Shown one piece after another: positions 9,122-17,352 of a DNA stretch of 64,000 nt. The translations under genes and the position numbers were made by a program. How positions within the stretch are numbered: position 1 is the first letter of the stretch; every line of letters starts with the position of its first letter. The notes beneath the pieces are model-generated. The model was given only the letters and a program-made list of their open reading frames with translations, was not told the DNA's origin and made no database searches. The stretch is from positions 124,001-188,000 of the forward strand of contig NC_009475.1 of the NCBI RefSeq assembly GCF_000015165.1, read 5' to 3'. Source of the DNA: Bradyrhizobium sp. BTAi1. Its GTDB lineage: Bacteria > Pseudomonadota > Alphaproteobacteria > Rhizobiales > Xanthobacteraceae.

Positions 9122-10033
9122 CTACATGTTGTCGAGTAATGGTGCGACACCATCGGATAGTGCGCGCCGCTGCGTTTCGTCGAGCACCTTGCTGAGGCGA
9201 GACAATGCGGTACCCGCCGCACGCAGAGCGGCGATGCGTTCCGACAGATCGCGTTCGCGCGCCCTTAGCCGAGCCGTCGGCTCGGTGGCCCCGGGAGCAA
9301 TTGCCTCGCGCGGTGCTGCAGTCGCGATCGCGTCAATGAATTCCCGCCAGGCCGGCTCCTGCCCAAGCTTGATGCCGATGGTGTCATGCAAAGTCGTCAA
9401 CCGGCTGGTCAGCTCTGCAGGAGACACTTGAACGGCCGACTGGCTCTGCGGCTTGGTCGGCGGTGGTTCAGCCGGGGCCGTTACAGTCGGCCCACCGGCG
9501 TCGGGTGCGGCAGCGACCGGCGCCTGCGTCGTGCCTGGGGTTCCCGTGTCGGGGGGGATGCCCATAGCACCGGCGCCGGGAGAGGTCTTCGGCGATACAG
9601 AAGGGCCGGCGGGCTCGATCGTTGCGCGCTGCTGGGGCGCGGCTGGCATCGGCATCTGCGAACTGGCCGAACCGCCGGGGCAGAAGAAATCGAAACCGGC
9701 GCCGGCGCGGCCACGGTCGAATTCCGTCCAATTCGGCTCGATGCGGTGCTCCGGCGCGCTGTCGAAGGTCCCGAGGTGGTGGCACATCGCGCAATGCCCC
9801 TGGTGGGCGCGAACCCGCAAACGTCCACGATCGATGCAGTAACTATCGATCAGGTCGCCGTAGCCCGAACCGGGCCGCGCCACCGCCGAGCCGTCTAGCG
9901 CCAGAACGAACAGTGCGCAGAGGAGCGACGGTCTGAGGTAACGCGAGCGTCGATGTTGCGCCCTGTCGTCGACACCTTCCGCAGGCGGCGCCGCCACCGT
10001 GCGGCAATGCTCGAACATCTGGCTTTTCATCAT
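9122..10033 (-). CDS. Hydrogenase-linked monoheme c-type protein with Spy/LTXXQ-like C terminus
   Basis: The ATG at 10033 overlaps the hupL stop (ATGA), so this 303-residue protein is coupled to hupL. After a cationic start and a hydrophobic signal segment (about residues 34-52) comes one heme c motif, CAMCHH (Cys81, Cys84, His85). Next is a long Pro/Ala/Thr-rich linker, then a helical C-terminal domain resembling Spy/CpxP LTXXQ proteins (LGQEPAWREFIDAI and later DETQRRALS). It occupies the place where hupC (cytochrome b) normally follows hupL. I infer a periplasmic electron acceptor or adaptor for the hydrogenase. I do not recognise a named family for the whole architecture. Confidence 0.75.
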   Translation of the reverse strand: MMKSQMFEHCRTVAAPPAEGVDDRAQHRRSRYLRPSLLCALFVLALDGSAVARPGSGYGDLIDSYCIDRGRLRVRAHQGHCAMCHHLGTFDSAPEHRIEPNWTEFDRGRAGAGFDFFCPGGSASSQMPMPAAPQQRATIEPAGPSVSPKTSPGAGAMGIPPDTGTPGTTQAPVAAAPDAGGPTVTAPAEPPPTKPQSQSAVQVSPAELTSRLTTLHDTIGIKLGQEPAWREFIDAIATAAPREAIAPGATEPTARLRARERDLSERIAALRAAGTALSRLSKVLDETQRRALSDGVAPLLDNM

Positions 10034-11829
10034 AGCACGTTTACCCGTACCAACTCTTCGCCATGCGGATCGACGACGTGGACGGCACAGGCAAGGCAAG
10101 GATCGAAGCTATGGATGGTGCGAAGGATTTCGATCGGTTTTGCGGGATCGTGGAGCCGATGTCCGCGTAGCGCCGCCTCATACGGACCTTCGCGCCCCGC
10201 CGTGTCGCGCGGGCCGGCATTCCAGGTGCTGGGTACTACCGCCTGATAGTTAGCGATTCGCCGATCCTCGATGGTCACCCAATGGGCGAGTGCGCCGCGT
10301 GGCGCTTCCATCACGCCGACGCCGCGCGCCTGCTTCGGCCAAGTCGAGGGGTCGAACAGAAGATCGTTGAAGGTCGCGAGATCGCCGCTCGCAATCCTGG
10401 CAATCAGTGCATCGTACATCCCGCTCATTTCGTCGGCGATCAATTTTGTTTCCAGCGTCCGGGCGGCGATGCGGCCAAGCGTCGAAAAGAGAGCTGAGAC
10501 CGGCAGGTCCAGCCGGCCCAGGCTGTGATCGACGAGACCGCGGGTTGCCCGGTCGCCGCTCGCGTACAAGATCAGCACGCGTGCGAGGGGCCCCACTTCC
10601 ATCGGCAATCCCTTCCAGCGCGGCGACTTGATCCAGGAATATGACTGGTCGACGTCGAGCTGCTCGTAGGGCGGCGTCGGGCCGGTGTAGTTGAGGTTGG
10701 TTTCGCCATCGTAGGGGTGGAGGCCAGTCTGCTTGCCCGCACTATAATCGTACCAGGAATGTGCGACGAACTCCTGGATCTCGGTCGGATCCTCGAAATC
10801 CACCGACATCACCTTCGACAGGTCGCGGTTCAGAATTACGCCTGGCGGGATACGTAGGGTGGTCCGTTCCGCCGCACCGACGCCTCGCGGGAACTCGCCG
10901 AACGACAGGAAATTGCCGACACCCTCCCCTCGGCTTGCCCAGTCCTTATAGTAACCGGCGATCGCAAGCGTGTCGGGCAAATACACTTGATCGACGAAGG
11001 ACCGCATCTTGCCGATCATCTCTCCGACAAAACGCAGGTTGTCGGGTGTCACCGCGGTCGCGTGCGCCGTCTCCGAGATCGCGCAGGGTGCGCCGCCGAC
11101 CACGAAATTAGGATGCGGGTTCTTGCCACCGAATATGGCGTGAATCTTCACGACATCGCGCTGCCAGGCAAGCGCTTCCAGATAGTGCGTTACGGCGAGC
11201 AGATTGACCTCGGGCGGCAGCTTGTATGCCGGATGCCCCCAATAGCCGTTGGTAAAGATGCCGAGCTGACCGCCTTCCACGAAGCCCTTGAGCTTCTGTT
11301 GGGTGCTCCGAAAATATTCGGCGGAATTGTTCGGCCATGCGCTTAGGGTGGTCTGAAGCTTCGCGGTGGCTGCCGGATCCGCCTTCAGCGCCGAAACGAT
11401 GTCGACCCAGTCCAGAGCATGTAGATGGTAGAAGTGCATGACGTGGTCGTGTACGAACTGCGCGGCGATCATGAGATTTCGAATGTGCTGCGCGTTCTGC
11501 GGGATGACGTAACCGAGGGCATATTCGACCGCGCGTACCGAGGCGATGCTGTGTACGACCGTGCACACGCCGCAGAACCGCTGCGTAAATGCCCAAGCAT
11601 CCCGCGGATCACGCCCCTTCAGGATCACTTCGATGCCGCGAACCATCGTCCCGGAGCTCGATGCTCGAGTGATGTTGCCCTGCGCATCCGTCTCCGCCTC
11701 GATGCGGAGATGGCCTTCGATACGCGTGACCGGATCGACCACGACCCTACGGGTCTTGCCTTCAGTATCCCCGCCAGCTTGCTTCTTTGGGAGACCCTTA
11801 CGACCTGCCCGCTCAGAAGAGCTTGCCAT
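10030..11829 (-). CDS. hupL: [NiFe]-hydrogenase large subunit
   Basis: Catalytic subunit carrying the NiFe site for H2 oxidation. Both cysteine motifs are present: RFCGVC near residue 85 and DPCLACAVH near residue 576. A 15-residue tail after the last His (VVDPHGEELVRVNVL) should be removed by the operon's protease. ATG at 11829 is chosen because a strong AAGGGGGA site precedes it; this overlaps hupS by 17 bp and gives 599 residues. It has no signal peptide and should be carried across the membrane by the HupS Tat signal. The closest class is group 1 respiratory uptake hydrogenases; the subgroup cannot be assigned by eye. Confidence 0.97.
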   Translation of the reverse strand: MASSSERAGRKGLPKKQAGGDTEGKTRRVVVDPVTRIEGHLRIEAETDAQGNITRASSSGTMVRGIEVILKGRDPRDAWAFTQRFCGVCTVVHSIASVRAVEYALGYVIPQNAQHIRNLMIAAQFVHDHVMHFYHLHALDWVDIVSALKADPAATAKLQTTLSAWPNNSAEYFRSTQQKLKGFVEGGQLGIFTNGYWGHPAYKLPPEVNLLAVTHYLEALAWQRDVVKIHAIFGGKNPHPNFVVGGAPCAISETAHATAVTPDNLRFVGEMIGKMRSFVDQVYLPDTLAIAGYYKDWASRGEGVGNFLSFGEFPRGVGAAERTTLRIPPGVILNRDLSKVMSVDFEDPTEIQEFVAHSWYDYSAGKQTGLHPYDGETNLNYTGPTPPYEQLDVDQSYSWIKSPRWKGLPMEVGPLARVLILYASGDRATRGLVDHSLGRLDLPVSALFSTLGRIAARTLETKLIADEMSGMYDALIARIASGDLATFNDLLFDPSTWPKQARGVGVMEAPRGALAHWVTIEDRRIANYQAVVPSTWNAGPRDTAGREGPYEAALRGHRLHDPAKPIEILRTIHSFDPCLACAVHVVDPHGEELVRVNVL

Positions 11830-12790
11830 AGAATCCCCCTTCACGATCCCAAAATTTTGGCTGCGCGCAGCCGAGGCAGCCATGGCCGGACAGCATGGGA
11901 AAACTGGTCTTCTGATTCCACTTCACGGTGGTGCAGGCATTAAAGGTCGTCGGGCCTTTGCAGCCGAGATCCTTAAGGCAATATCCTCTCCGGGCGCCCT
12001 CATCGTCGAAGGTCTTCGCAAACAGGCCTTGATCGAAGAATGGCAGCCGAGGGCAGTCGTCATGCACAGTGCGCCCGAAGAAAGGTATAGGTCGGCTGAG
12101 ATCATCGAGCGGCGGTGACTTGCCGTAGGTCAGGAAGTAGACGATGACACCGGTCATGACTTCCGGCACCGGGGGACAGCCCGGCGCGTTGATGATGGGC
12201 GCCGTTACCGCACCCTGATCGATCAAGTCGCGCAATGCATCAAGGGCGCCGCCAGAGTTCGTAGGATTTGGCGCCGCTGCCGGAATACCGCCATAGGCGG
12301 CGCATGAACCTACCGCGACGATGAGCGCTGCGCCGCGCGCTGCGGCCCGGATGAGCTCTACCCCGCTTTTTCCACCCGTGGTCGAGAGCACGCCGGATCG
12401 ACCGGTCGGAATGCCGCCATCGATGATCAACACGTACTTGCCGAAATTTCTCTCAATAGCTTGATCGCGCGCCCGCTCGGCCGCGATTCCCGCGGCCGCC
12501 TGCAGCACATGATGGTAGTCAAGCGAAAATTGGTCGAAGATCAACCCCTCGAGCGTCGGTTCAAACGAGCGGAGCAACGATTCGCTGCAGCCAGTGCATT
12601 CCTGGACCGAGAGCCATATCACGCTTGGACGGGACTTGTTTGTTAGAGTATCCGCGATTGCTTGCGCCGCGCTAGGAGGTAGCGCCAATAGCGAGGCCAT
12701 ATATGTGCAATAGCTAATAAAGCTCCGCCGCGAGACGCCTTGCCGCTTCAGATCATCGTATATGGATGGGCGGGCGTCTGAGCTGCTCAT
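11813..12790 (-). CDS. hupS: [NiFe]-hydrogenase small subunit with Tat signal, no C-terminal membrane anchor
   Basis: The small subunit carries three Fe-S clusters that lead electrons from the NiFe site. A twin-arginine signal (SRRSFIS, residues 20-26) sends the folded dimer to the periplasm. The proximal-cluster motif is ECTGC, and the later block is GSCAAYGG. Neither carries the extra cysteines of the oxygen-tolerant proximal [4Fe-3S] type. The distal and medial cluster cysteines (CLKDLGC, FNAC, CLGC) are present. The protein ends at 325 residues with FYGKLF, without the hydrophobic helix that normally anchors HupS to HupC. This agrees with the absence of hupC and suggests a soluble or differently tethered enzyme. 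Confidence 0.97.
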   Translation of the reverse strand: MSSSDARPSIYDDLKRQGVSRRSFISYCTYMASLLALPPSAAQAIADTLTNKSRPSVIWLSVQECTGCSESLLRSFEPTLEGLIFDQFSLDYHHVLQAAAGIAAERARDQAIERNFGKYVLIIDGGIPTGRSGVLSTTGGKSGVELIRAAARGAALIVAVGSCAAYGGIPAAAPNPTNSGGALDALRDLIDQGAVTAPIINAPGCPPVPEVMTGVIVYFLTYGKSPPLDDLSRPIPFFGRTVHDDCPRLPFFDQGLFAKTFDDEGARRGYCLKDLGCKGPTTFNACTTVKWNQKTSFPMLSGHGCLGCAQPKFWDREGGFYGKLF

Positions 12791-12872
12791 GCGCTTTCTC
12801 GCCGATTACAAACCGGGTGCCGCGCGATTGCGTGGCATCCGACCGTTACCCCGATTAAAACTGACCTGCAGA

Positions 12873-13193
12873 TCATTTGCAATTACTTGATCCGCCAGCC
12901 CCAGTCTGGCCCGACGACGTCGTCTGGCCGCCCGGCGAACAGGGCTGGCCGTCTTTGCCCATTTCCCTCTCCATCATTTTGGGCCCCATGTTCTGCATCT
13001 GACGGCCATGCTCCATGCCTTGCATGGGCATGGACGACGACCCTGTCGAGGGTGCAGCAGGCTGCTGCTGATCTGCCGGTGGCGCAGCTTGCTGGGTTTG
13101 CGCGGAAGCAGCTGTCACTGCGAGCGCGGCCACAAAGGTGCCCGTGACCAACAGGTTGCGGAATGGAATGAATGGGCTATGTGTCGCGTTCAT
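12873..13193 (-). CDS. Small Met/Gln-rich secreted protein
   Basis: A GGAG site 8 bases before the ATG at 13193 sets the start, giving a 106-residue protein with a signal peptide ending in ASAQ. The mature part is low complexity, rich in Gln, Pro, Ser, Gly and Met, with motifs such as MPMQGMEHGRQMQNMGPKMM. Met/His-rich periplasmic proteins often bind copper or silver, but no named family is recognised. It lies 82 bp upstream of hupS on the same strand and may be co-transcribed with the hydrogenase. Possible FNR-type boxes lie at 13281-13294 and 13443-13456. Confidence 0.65.
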   Translation of the reverse strand: MNATHSPFIPFRNLLVTGTFVAALAVTAASAQTQQAAPPADQQQPAAPSTGSSSMPMQGMEHGRQMQNMGPKMMEREMGKDGQPCSPGGQTTSSGQTGAGGSSNCK

Positions 13194-13280
13194 TGATGTT
13201 ACTCCATATTCTTTGGTTTTCGATTCGAGCCGCCCCTCCGGGCTCCTGATAATTCCCATATGCGTCACGGGATCTTTTGC

Positions 13281-13294
13281 TTAATTCGCATCAA
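13281..13294 (-). promoter_or_regulatory. Probable degenerate FNR/FixK box
   Basis: On the minus strand this reads TTGATGCGAATTAA, nine of the ten conserved bases of TTGAT-N4-ATCAA. Its centre lies about 94 bp before the ATG of the Met-rich secreted protein, a plausible activator distance. Weaker than the other boxes in the window. Confidence 0.4.
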
Positions 13295-13442
13295 GTCGTG
13301 GAGAGGTTTCAATCCGTGAAAGATTATTTTGCGGTTCGTTTCGAGAGTTGTCCCGCCGGTTGCGGCTCCTAGCATCACTCACGCGCAGCGCGTGCAGTCA
13401 GGCGCGCCAAGGCGCATTGAAGCCCAAGCTGCGAACGAAATA

Positions 13443-13456
13443 TTGATCCAAATCAA
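13443..13456. promoter_or_regulatory. Perfect FNR/FixK box
   Basis: TTGATCCAAATCAA matches TTGAT-N4-ATCAA at all ten conserved positions and is palindromic in the half-sites. The nearest intact gene is the Met-rich secreted protein, about 250 bp away on the minus strand. No intact gene is seen on the plus side before the IS66 element. Confidence 0.65.
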
Positions 13457-13933
13457 GATTTGGACCGATGCCCTGATGGAGAGTTGGCAAATTTTGCGAA
13501 CAATCGCGCCGGCCGAGATATAGTCAGATGCATCAAACAGAGCTCGACAGCGACATCACGCAGATGAAAAGCTACCAATGATCCTGCACGCGGCGACACA
13601 AAGGATGCTGGCGCCGATCTTTACGCCAGCAAAAGCACTAGGCGTTCCCCGCAATCCTTGGAGCATTCGCCTTTCTGGCCACGATCTCGTCCATGCATGG
13701 CATCGCGGCGACGGGACTTTTAACAGCGAACGTCTCCGACCGCCCGGTTCGGTGCGTCCATGCCGAGGAGCGTGTTCCGTCGTTCGCGTTCAGTACATTG
13801 CCGCTTTGCCGAATGCGCGCACGAAGGCGAGCCATGCGTCGGATTCTAAGTTCTCGTCTTCCCGCGCCCTTGGTTCGTCCGCGTCGCTAACCGATTGGAA
13901 AACCGCGGCGAGAGGTCCATAGCGCCCTATTCG

Positions 13934-13941
13934 TTTCTGAG
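13934..13941. repeat. IS66 target-site duplication, left copy
   Basis: TTTCTGAG directly abuts the left end of the IS66-family element and is repeated exactly at 17054-17061. Eight bases is the duplication length typical of IS66. Confidence 0.95.
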
Positions 13942-14029
13942 GTAAGCGTGGCGCCGAGGCCCTTTGGATTTTTTGTGCGGAGTCTTGAGAGCACCGTTAG
14001 AAGAGTCATCTTCTGCAAGGGTGCTCATA

Positions 14030-14452
14030 ATGGACGACCATTCGGACGACATAAGACGACCGTTGTCACCGCGTATTGAAGTGTTCGCAGGCGCAGGTCG
14101 CAAGCGCTGGCCGGATGATTTGAAGGCGCAGATTGCTGCGGAAAGCCTCGAGCCGGGGGCGGTTGTCACAGACGTCGCCCGTCGCCATGGCTGCCGGCCC
14201 CAGCAGGTGCATGACTGGCGGCGCCGGGCGCGTTTGGGCCAATTGGTATTGCCGGCGTCGGCGGACACGCTGTCGTTCGTGCCGGTGATGTCGGAATCGG
14301 CGTTGCCTGCGGCCGCAGACCCCTCCGGGTCGCCGGAAGCCGCCGTTGTGACGGTTGAGTTCCAGGGCGCGCGCGTGGAGGTGCGCGGGGCGCCTGGCCT
14401 TGCTGTATTGAGCGATGTGTTCATTGCGCTCCGCCGGACACGTTCATGCTGA
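14030..14452 (+). CDS. tnpA: IS66 accessory protein TnpA
   Basis: Small IS66 Orf1 protein of 140 residues from the ATG at 14030. It has a helix-turn-helix-like segment with the characteristic VTDVARRHGCRPQQVHDWRRRAR block, as expected for DNA binding during transposition, followed by a variable C-terminal part. It overlaps tnpB by 7 bp. A longer in-frame start at 13964 exists but lies almost in the terminal repeat, so I prefer 14030. Confidence 0.9.
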   Translation: MDDHSDDIRRPLSPRIEVFAGAGRKRWPDDLKAQIAAESLEPGAVVTDVARRHGCRPQQVHDWRRRARLGQLVLPASADTLSFVPVMSESALPAAADPSGSPEAAVVTVEFQGARVEVRGAPGLAVLSDVFIALRRTRSC

Positions 14453-14799
14453 CGCCACCCGCGAGCCTCATGATCTACGTGGCGACGCAACCTGTCGACT
14501 TCAGGAAGGGAGCGGAAGGCTTGGCGCTGCTGGCGAAGGAGACGCTGGGCCATGACCCGATGAAGGGCGTGGCGGTGGTGTTCCGTGCGAAGCGCGCCGA
14601 TCGGGTGAAGATCGTCGTCTGGGATGGCAGCGGCCTTGTGATGTATTGGAAGCGGCTCGATGGCAGCGGCTTCAAATGGCCTCCCATCGTGGCCGGCGTG
14701 ATGCGGATGAATGCCGCCCAGCTGTCCGCGCTTCTGGCCGGCATGGATTGGACGCGCATGCACGCGCCTCGAATCCCGCAGCCGAAAGCGCTTGCGTAA
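14446..14799 (+). CDS. tnpB: IS66 accessory protein TnpB
   Basis: A 117-residue IS66 Orf2 protein with the family signature YVATQPVDFRKGAEGLA near the N terminus and the VVWDGSGLVMYWKRL block. It is required for efficient IS66 transposition but its biochemical role is not settled. It overlaps tnpA by 7 bp and is followed 51 bp later by tnpC. Full length. Confidence 0.95.
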   Translation: MLTPPASLMIYVATQPVDFRKGAEGLALLAKETLGHDPMKGVAVVFRAKRADRVKIVVWDGSGLVMYWKRLDGSGFKWPPIVAGVMRMNAAQLSALLAGMDWTRMHAPRIPQPKALA

Positions 14800-14850
14800 A
14801 AATGCAAATCATCGCTGCATCGTGACGCGAAGCATGGCAAGCTCGGGCCA

Positions 14851-16413
14851 ATGAGTGATTTGCCCGATGAGCTGCCGAGCGATCCAGCCGAGTTGCGTGT
14901 CTTTGCCACGGCTCTGCTGGATCGCTGTGCCCGGCTCGAGCGGTTGCTCAAGCTTGCAAAAGATGCGCAGTTCGGTCGGTCCTCGGAAAAGCTGGACGCT
15001 GATCAGCTACAGCTTGTTCTGGAGGACGTCGAAGGGGCCGTCGCGGCTCTCGAAACAGCCGAGGATCGCGCTAATCCCAGAACCTCCGAGAAGAGAGCGG
15101 CCGAGCGTAGAACCAACCGTGGTCAGCTTCCGGAGCATTTGCCGCGCATCGTCGAGACCCTGATGCCGGCGGAGACTTGTTGCCCGTCTTGTAAGGGCGA
15201 CCTCTTTGAGATTGGTCGGGATGAGAGCCAGAGGCTGGACGTCGTTCCGGCGCAGTATCGCGTCATCGTCACCCGCCGGCCCAAGCTGGCCTGCCGTGCC
15301 TGTCATGGCGTCGTCCTCCAGCACGCTGCTCCCGAGCGACTGATCAGGGGTGGATTGCCCACCGAGCGGCTGGTCGCGCATGTGATCGACGCGAAGTATC
15401 ATTGGCATTTGCCGCTTTACCGCCAGGCGCAGATGCTGGCGACGCACGGTATCGCCATCGACCGTTCCACGCTCGCCTTCTGGGTCGGCTATGCCGCCCA
15501 GGAATTGAAACCTTTGTGGCATCGTCTGCGCCAGCTTCTGCTCGCCTCCTCGAAGCTCTGTGTCGATGAGACGCCGGCGCCGGTGCTGGATCCGGGGCGC
15601 GGCAGGACCAAAACCGGCTACTTCTGGGCGCTGTCACGCGATGACAGGCCTTGGGCCGGACCTGATCCGCCTGGTGTGGTCTATGCCTATGCACCGGGCC
15701 GCGGCGCCGTTCATGGCTTGCGGCTGCTTGAGGGCTATCGCGGCATCATCCACTGCGACGGCTATCAGGCCTACAAGACCATGACCCGAGAGACGCGTGC
15801 GGACGCCTTGTCCGGGACGCTCGCCTTCTGCTGGTCGCATCTGCGGCGCCAGTTTGTGAAGATCGAGCGGGAGGCTGCGCCGGCGCCAGCTCCGGTTGCC
15901 CGCGAGGCTCTTGAGCGCATCGCTCAGCTTTACGCGGTCGAGAAAGCGCTCCGCGGCCGATCAGATGCCGAGCGCCGTGCTGGCAGGCAGGCGCACGCCC
16001 GACCTCTGGCTGCAGCCTTGAAGCAGTGGTTTGAGGCCAAGCTTGATCACCTTGCGCAAAAGAGCGACACGGCGAAGGCTTTACGTTATGCGCTGCGTCA
16101 TTGGGACGGACTGACGCTCTACCTTGATGACGGGCGCATCGAGATGGACACCAATGCGGTCGAGCGAGCGATGCGGCCGATCAAGCTCAACGCCAAGAAC
16201 TCTCTTTTTGCCGGTTGCGACGAGGGCGCCGAGAGTTGGGCCGTCCTGGCTTCGTTAATCGAGACCTGTAAGCTCAATAGCGTCAGTGCCGAGCACTGGC
16301 TTGCTGACGTTCTCGCGAAGCTCGTCAATGGTTGGCCTGCGACGCGACTGGACGAACTGCTTCCCTGGGCATCGATCTACACGATGCATGCGCACGATCG
16401 GCTGGCGGCATGA
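14851..16413 (+). CDS. tnpC: IS66-family DDE transposase TnpC
   Basis: The catalytic transposase, 520 residues and full length. An N-terminal helical region is followed by a zinc-finger-like CCPSCKGD...CRACHG segment, then the DDE domain: CVDETP (first Asp), IHCDGYQAYK (second Asp) and the C-terminal NAVERAMRPIKLNAKNSLFAG block with the catalytic Glu. The gene appears intact, so the element is potentially active. Its stop overlaps the start of the next gene (ATGA). Confidence 0.97.
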   Translation: MSDLPDELPSDPAELRVFATALLDRCARLERLLKLAKDAQFGRSSEKLDADQLQLVLEDVEGAVAALETAEDRANPRTSEKRAAERRTNRGQLPEHLPRIVETLMPAETCCPSCKGDLFEIGRDESQRLDVVPAQYRVIVTRRPKLACRACHGVVLQHAAPERLIRGGLPTERLVAHVIDAKYHWHLPLYRQAQMLATHGIAIDRSTLAFWVGYAAQELKPLWHRLRQLLLASSKLCVDETPAPVLDPGRGRTKTGYFWALSRDDRPWAGPDPPGVVYAYAPGRGAVHGLRLLEGYRGIIHCDGYQAYKTMTRETRADALSGTLAFCWSHLRRQFVKIEREAAPAPAPVAREALERIAQLYAVEKALRGRSDAERRAGRQAHARPLAAALKQWFEAKLDHLAQKSDTAKALRYALRHWDGLTLYLDDGRIEMDTNAVERAMRPIKLNAKNSLFAGCDEGAESWAVLASLIETCKLNSVSAEHWLADVLAKLVNGWPATRLDELLPWASIYTMHAHDRLAA

Positions 16414-17012
16414 GCCTGAACACGACCGCGGTCCGAATCAAGGTGACCCTCAAGGACGTGAAACCGGAGGTGATGCGTCGCCTTGTTGTACCCGTCACCT
16501 TACGCCTTGATCGGCTGCATCTGACGCTTCAGGAGGCATTCGGCTGGACGAACAGCCACCTCTTCGAGTTCTTCGCTGGTGAGGCACATTGGGGGATTCC
16601 CGACCCCGACAATGATTACGGCCACCAGCCCATGGATGCCAGCAAAGCGCGGCTTTGCGATATCGTTCGCGAAACCGGCGCCAAGACGATCCACTATCTC
16701 TATGACTTCGGCGACAGCTGGGACCATGTGATCAAGCTCGAAAAATGGTTCGAGAACACCACGACGGAGGGGCTTCCCTTCCTGCTCGAGGCACCCGGTC
16801 GTTGTCCTCCGGAAGACGTCGGCGGTGCGCCAGGCTATGCCGAATACCTCGCCGCCATCAGCGACCCCGGCCATCCCGAGCACGAACACATGCGCCTCTG
16901 GGGCCCGGAGCGGTTCGATCCCAACGTCGTCGACCGGAAGGCGCTCGAAGCCGCCGTCAACGCGTTGTCCGACACATGGATACCGCGGCGACGCGCCACG
17001 CGAACAAAATAG
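16410..17012 (+). CDS. pRiA4b ORF-3-like protein carried in the IS66 element
   Basis: The ATG at 16410 overlaps the tnpC stop (ATGA), giving a 200-residue protein translationally coupled to the transposase. It matches the plasmid pRiA4b ORF-3 family: an N-terminal IKVTLKDVKPEVMRRLVVP strand block, FGWTNSHLFEF, then YLYDFGDSWDH and the C-terminal PPEDVGGAPGYAEYL. The biochemical function of the family is unknown. It lies wholly inside the terminal repeats, so it is IS cargo or a fourth transposition factor. A longer start at 16332 would overlap tnpC coding sequence and lacks support. Confidence 0.92.
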   Translation: MSLNTTAVRIKVTLKDVKPEVMRRLVVPVTLRLDRLHLTLQEAFGWTNSHLFEFFAGEAHWGIPDPDNDYGHQPMDASKARLCDIVRETGAKTIHYLYDFGDSWDHVIKLEKWFENTTTEGLPFLLEAPGRCPPEDVGGAPGYAEYLAAISDPGHPEHEHMRLWGPERFDPNVVDRKALEAAVNALSDTWIPRRRATRTK

Positions 17013-17053
17013 GCGTCAACCGCCAATCAAAAGGGCCGCAGAGCTACGCTTAC

Positions 17054-17061
17054 TTTCTGAG
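17054..17061. repeat. IS66 target-site duplication, right copy
   Basis: Exact repeat TTTCTGAG of the 8 bases at 13934-13941, directly abutting the right end of the IS66 element. Confidence 0.95.
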
Positions 17062-17129
17062 GCTAATGGGGCTGATTGCTCCTGACGTGGAGGCGCCAGC
17101 AGCCGTGCTTCGTTAACGTCCCTCGGATT

Positions 17130-17143
17130 TTGACGTAGATCAA
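17130..17143. promoter_or_regulatory. FNR/FixK box
   Basis: TTGACGTAGATCAA fits the FNR/FixK pattern TTGAY-N4-ATCAA. It lies just right of the IS66 element and 210 bp upstream of the small gene starting at 17353. Before the IS66 insertion it would have been about 570 bp from the perfect box at 13443. Confidence 0.65.
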
Positions 17144-17352
17144 CTTGTGGTCCGAAATGGCGATGTATTTTCTGGCAGGAATTGATCCAGCGACCGCAAG
17201 CCGAATGTTGAAGTAACCGGTAGGAGCGTTGGCGATTTCACAACCGACGGAAGCGAGGGCGCAACGCTACGCCCTCGGACTCGTGATCCTTGTAAAACGA
17301 GCTGCGATTCAACACGCTGTTCAGCGCATTACTTTTGTGGAGAGCGCCAGTC

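Larger units (their letters stand above)
13295..13941. other. Intergenic region with no convincing gene
   Basis: This 650-bp stretch left of the IS66 element holds a perfect FNR-type box (13443-13456) and short frames in several phases, none with a clear family or ribosome-binding site. It may contain a decayed gene that was once driven by the box. The IS66 target duplication begins at 13934. Confidence 0.5.
13942..17053 (+). mobile_element. Complete IS66-family insertion sequence with four genes
   Basis: The element is 3112 bp. Its left end begins GTAAGCGTGGCGCCG and its right end, read inward, GTAAGCGTAGCTCTG. These are imperfect terminal inverted repeats with the GTAAGC start typical of IS66. 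It carries tnpA, tnpB, tnpC and a fourth pRiA4b ORF-3-type gene, all on the plus strand and overlapping or close together. A perfect 8-bp target duplication flanks it, which indicates a fairly recent insertion with no later rearrangement. Confidence 0.96.

Noticed and set aside
12808..12821. Possible sigma-54 (-24/-12) promoter before hupS, reading GGCACCCGGTTTGT on the minus strand
   Set aside because: The -12 element has GT in place of GC, and it lies so close to the start codon that no room is left for a leader and ribosome-binding site.
13927..14763. Minus-strand open frame of 278 codons across the IS66 left end
   Set aside because: Antisense to tnpA and tnpB and crossing the IS boundary; no protein family recognised.
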